A stretch of 64,000 nt of DNA from Beta vulgaris subsp. vulgaris (taxonomy: Eukaryota > Streptophyta > Magnoliopsida > Caryophyllales > Amaranthaceae). Positions 61,501 through 64,000 of the stretch are shown here, one piece after another. Below the pieces are notes generated by a model that saw only the letters and a list, made by a program, of their open reading frames with translations, was not told the origin of the DNA and ran no database searches. The position numbers and the translations under genes were made by a program. Numbering within the stretch: the stretch's first letter is position 1; the number at the start of each line of letters is the position of its first letter. The DNA is taken from the NCBI RefSeq assembly GCF_026745355.1, contig NC_079202.1:60828622-60892621 (forward strand), given 5' to 3'.

Positions 61501-61721
61501 TGACAACTGCTATAAGAAAGGTTTCCATATGGAGGAGGAAGAAAACTTGCTAAATCAATGCTGCAAAATTGTGATCTTCCATCTTGAACACCCACATTTG
61601 CTTCACTAACATCAGCTGCTGCATAAACTATAACAACACTTTGTTGCACTAGTGTAATTACTACTAAAACACACAAATATGAAACTATTATTACTGAACT
61701 TTGAGAACTCAATTTTGCCAT
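58546..61721 (-). CDS. Cytochrome b561 and DOMON domain protein (4 exons, 401 aa)
   Basis: Exons are 61721-61473, 60339-59943, 59352-59063 and 58815-58546, with GT-AG introns, in frame. Residues 1-35 form a signal peptide or anchor (hydrophobic LCVLVVITLVQQSVVIVYAA). The DOMON domain covers about 50-200 (WVGIGFSKDGLMVGGSAMVG). A linker leads to a C-terminal cytochrome b561 core (about 215-385) with five hydrophobic segments. The four expected haem-ligand His residues are in SHGLLGMLGWG, YYLHTVIQF, AHRGIGYF and YHRWFGVIT. Such proteins are thought to carry electrons across the plasma membrane between ascorbate and extracellular acceptors. Length matches the usual 390-400 aa. The 1.1-kb first intron contains a SINE. 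A specific Arabidopsis counterpart is not assigned. Confidence 0.93.
59502..59549 (+). repeat. 24-bp direct repeat, 2 copies
   Basis: atccatattaggttttactt (and 4 more bases) is repeated head to tail in the intron of the DOMON-b561 gene. Confidence 0.85.
60645..60862 (-). mobile_element. SINE, tail family 1, with poly(A)
   Basis: On the minus strand there is an A box (aggtccaatgg, 60843-60833) and a B box (ggttcaaatct, 60801-60791). The 3' part ttcatcttaccatgggtccc is followed by an 8-A tail at about 60650. It lies in intron 1 of the DOMON-b561 gene. Confidence 0.7.
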
Positions 61722-62555
61722 CTTTTGATAGTGGTTATAATATGATTACAAAAGAAATGAAGAGTTAGAAGTTAAGGATTAGAGAGGAAGTAAGATTAAG
61801 AGATGTAAGATTGAAGAAGGTTGGGATGTTTTAGTCTCGTGTATTTGAAGTTATAACCTTTTTTTCTGTTATGATGTTGAAGTTGGGGTAAGGTAGTTGG
61901 TCGTTGCTGGTACAATCATCATTCCTGCTCTTTCTTGCTACAACAACATCTTACTTGTTTGATTTTTTCTGGGGACCCTACTAGGGTTTGTTGGTTATTG
62001 TACTACTTGTTTTTGTTATAAATTGTTTGATTGGATACAGAGTATAATCTTGTAGAGGATTGCAATATTAATGTTAGTTTCTTTCTTATAAAGAATGAAA
62101 GATTGTTGTGATTGGCTGTATCATGGAGTCGTGTCAAGACATTAATAGTCTCTTGGGAAAATTCCAGATCAAAAGTGTAGTCGGGCTTACAAAAGTCGAG
62201 AAATGGCACCAAATTAGCCAAATTTAGAATATATGCTTTTGTATGTGTATGAAGCCTGAAATATAGACTCCATAGGATGTATCATGTGGTCATATGATCT
62301 CCTTAAAAGTATATTTAATGGCCAATAACGAAATACAAGATGAGCTGTTTAGCTTTTACCTCAAAACATACAAAATATCCACTTTGGTGATCTTCTAAAA
62401 CGTATCTAAAAACTCTCAATGCAAGAAGGTCTTATATAAAAACCATTATTGAGAGCGGATCCTAATCTATTTGATTAACATGGTTGTTTTCATCGTCATG
62501 TGAAGCATATTAGCATATATGCTTCACCTGTTTCTGATATGGGTGAATGGACAAA
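61722..62555. other. 5' flank of the DOMON-b561 gene and intergenic DNA
   Basis: The promoter side of the DOMON-b561 gene. I see no additional gene or repeat. Confidence 0.45.
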
Positions 62556-62558
62556 TTA

Positions 62559-62867
62559 GGGCCTGTTCTCCTCAGCTTATTTTCAGTTCAGTTCAGTTCA
62601 GTTCAGTTCATTTCAGATCAGTTCAGATCAGTTCAGTTCAGATCACTTCAGTTCAGTTCAATTCAGTTCAGTTCAGCTCTTGACAATACTTTTACTCTCA
62701 CATGTCACTATTCAGTTCAGTTCAGTTCAGATCAGTTTAGTTCAGTTCAGATCAGTTCAGTTCAGATCAGTTTAGTTCAGTTTAGTTCAGTTCAATTCAG
62801 TTAAGTTTAGTTCAGATCAGTTCAGTTCAGTTCAGTCCAGCTGTTTTATGTCGAAGAGAACAGACCC
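62559..62867. mobile_element. Tourist-type MITE with expanded TTCAG array
   Basis: Termini GGGCCTGTTC and GAACAGACCC are inverted (one mismatch) and flanked by TTA on both sides (62556-62558 and 62868-62870). Most of the interior is a TTCAG/ATCAG pentamer array (about 62582-62680 and 62712-62835), interrupted by gacaatacttttactctcac. The unexpanded relative is at 38798-38936. Confidence 0.85.
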
Positions 62868-62870
62868 TTA

Positions 62871-63370
62871 ATTAGAATTAATTTAAACACGATAAAGAGG
62901 AGTGGTTATTAAGCTATTTAGTATTTCAATTATTTTGATAAATAATTCGTTTGTTTGCAGTCTCTATGACATCCATACTACATCATCACAAGAGATATCA
63001 TCTCCATGTACGTACAATGCGAAACATAATATAATTACGCTATAGATCAATATAATTACAACATGCACTTACGTTTAATAACATGTACAATACAATCTTA
63101 TTACATGATGAAGCAGACCGTACAGTGTGATGATACTTCACAATATTCACAATCTCACATAGCTAAGATAGAGAGTTTGGATTGACGTCTCATACTGAGA
63201 AGTCCAGAAAATTTCTACAAAATTCAAAGTGTAAGTTTGGTACCAACATACATTTTGGTACCAAATGACTCTATATTGATATCACTGACTTAACTTTGGT
63301 ACCAAAAATTATGTGAGATGCCAAATAAGTTACCAACACTTTCTCGTAAGGTATTAGCATAGGCCGGTAC
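62871..63370. other. Intergenic 3' flank of the WSD1-like gene
   Basis: AT-rich DNA with no supported gene. A ttggtacca-type motif recurs at about 63239, 63254 and 63297, of unknown meaning. Confidence 0.4.
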
Positions 63371-63547
63371 CTATGACGAAGGGCAACTTGGTTTGACAAT
63401 ACCTTGTTTTATAACAGCATCCTTGATTAGCTTGAGAGAATCAACAATGTCATCACACAATTGATGAGGATCAGGAACTGTGTATTCATCAACAGCCAGA
63501 ACTATTGTCATCTTGTCACTGTAGCTTTGGAAGTTTATCAGCACAGC
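63371..63547 (-). CDS. WSD1-like wax ester synthase/DGAT, last exon (partial)
   Basis: A 59-codon terminal exon follows a strong acceptor (cctgcag on the minus strand). It encodes VLINFQSYSDKMTIVLAVDE, then PDPHQLCDDIVDSLKLIKDA, and ends KPSCPSS. This matches the conserved C-terminal end of plant WSD1-type O-acyltransferases, which esterify acyl-CoA to fatty alcohols or diacylglycerol at the ER. The catalytic HHxxxDG motif would lie upstream, beyond the right edge. The remaining 63.55-64 kb is intron. Confidence 0.85.
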   Translation of the reverse strand, partial: AVLINFQSYSDKMTIVLAVDEYTVPDPHQLCDDIVDSLKLIKDAVIKQGIVKPSCPSS

Positions 63548-63636
63548 CTGCAGAATATCATCATTTGTCAGTTAATATTTTAGTAGATAGAAGTTTAAAT
63601 TGGTTCAACTCAGAAATAAATTACATAATACAAATA

Positions 63637-63900
63637 CTACCTCTTTATTTTTTTAGTTGCAACATTTGATTTTTTTACATTTGTCGAGACGGTTCTTTAA
63701 ACGTTAATGTCTCTCATTGGGTGTGGGTAAAATTATAAAAATTTGATATTTAAAATCCTCGCATTGAGATTTGAGACGAATCTAACAAAATCCCATTTGA
63801 CTATGTTTTTTCCTATACAATGATGCAAGATAGTTTAACAAAGTTGGTTGATGAATAGTGTACAAAAACAAATGATGCAACTAAAAAAATACGGAAGTAG
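63637..63900. mobile_element. Stowaway MITE with TA duplication
   Basis: The ends ctacctctttatttttttag and its near reverse complement (ctaaaaaaatacggaagtag) extend inward through tgcaacat. TA flanks both sides (63635-63636 and 63901-63902). It lies in the intron of the WSD1-like gene. Confidence 0.75.
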
Positions 63901-64000
63901 TATATGATAATATGAGAACTATATTATATTAAAGTATTTGATTTAAGCAACGACACGTCGACACACATTCCAAGAAATCCATTTATAATTGTCATATTAG

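Noticed and set aside
62547..62804. 85-residue open frame with SVQFSS repeats
   Set aside because: It is only the TTCAG array read as protein.
1..64000. CRISPR arrays, bacterial operons, rRNA genes and LTR retrotransposons
   Set aside because: The DNA is plant nuclear. No direct-repeat/spacer array, rRNA match or paired long terminal repeats were seen by eye.

Overview
The window is nuclear DNA from a flowering plant, most likely a eudicot; a Caryophyllales source is a weak guess. The evidence is AT-rich intergenic DNA, many short introns, and proteins that match plant-specific architectures (GUB_WAK-RING ATL, ATX-type PWWP/PHD/SET, CLU/TSS with TPRs, DOMON-cytochrome b561, WSD1-like acyltransferase). 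Miniature transposons are also abundant. Exon models were built by hand from splice sites, reading-frame continuity and family conservation. No RNA evidence was available.

Layout. An SDE2-like gene (+) lies at 137-3049. An ATL20/21-type RING-H2 gene (-) lies at 3941-7439; its single 2.36-kb intron holds several MITEs and a small Helitron. An F-box gene with 8 exons (-) lies at 8312-11210. A 977-bp Harbinger-type MITE (11896-12872) separates it from a 23-exon ATX3/4/5-type histone H3K4 methyltransferase (-) at 13349-25139. From about 25.2 to 43.4 kb I find no intact protein gene. This stretch holds a foldback element with a nested palindrome and a captured gene fragment (26.58-27.50 kb), an anonymous transcript-like region (27.6-31.3 kb), SINEs, MITEs, Helitrons, and a 1-kb tandem duplication split by a TIR element (39.8-42.5 kb). 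A 23-exon TSS/CLU-family gene (+) lies at 43452-57498. A DOMON-cytochrome b561 gene (-) lies at 58546-61721. A TTCAG-expanded Tourist MITE follows (62559-62867). The last exon of a WSD1-like wax ester synthase/DGAT (-) lies at 63371-63547, and that gene runs off the right edge.

The genes are ordinary, unrelated housekeeping or regulatory loci and do not form a pathway or cluster. The more unusual content is in the repeats: the palindrome at 26754-26870 that is self-complementary at two scales, the SINEs sharing a 3' tail, the matched pairs of Helitrons and Tourist MITEs, and the apparent use of four GC-AG introns in the ATX gene. I saw no multi-gene system that I could defend as a new biological pathway.
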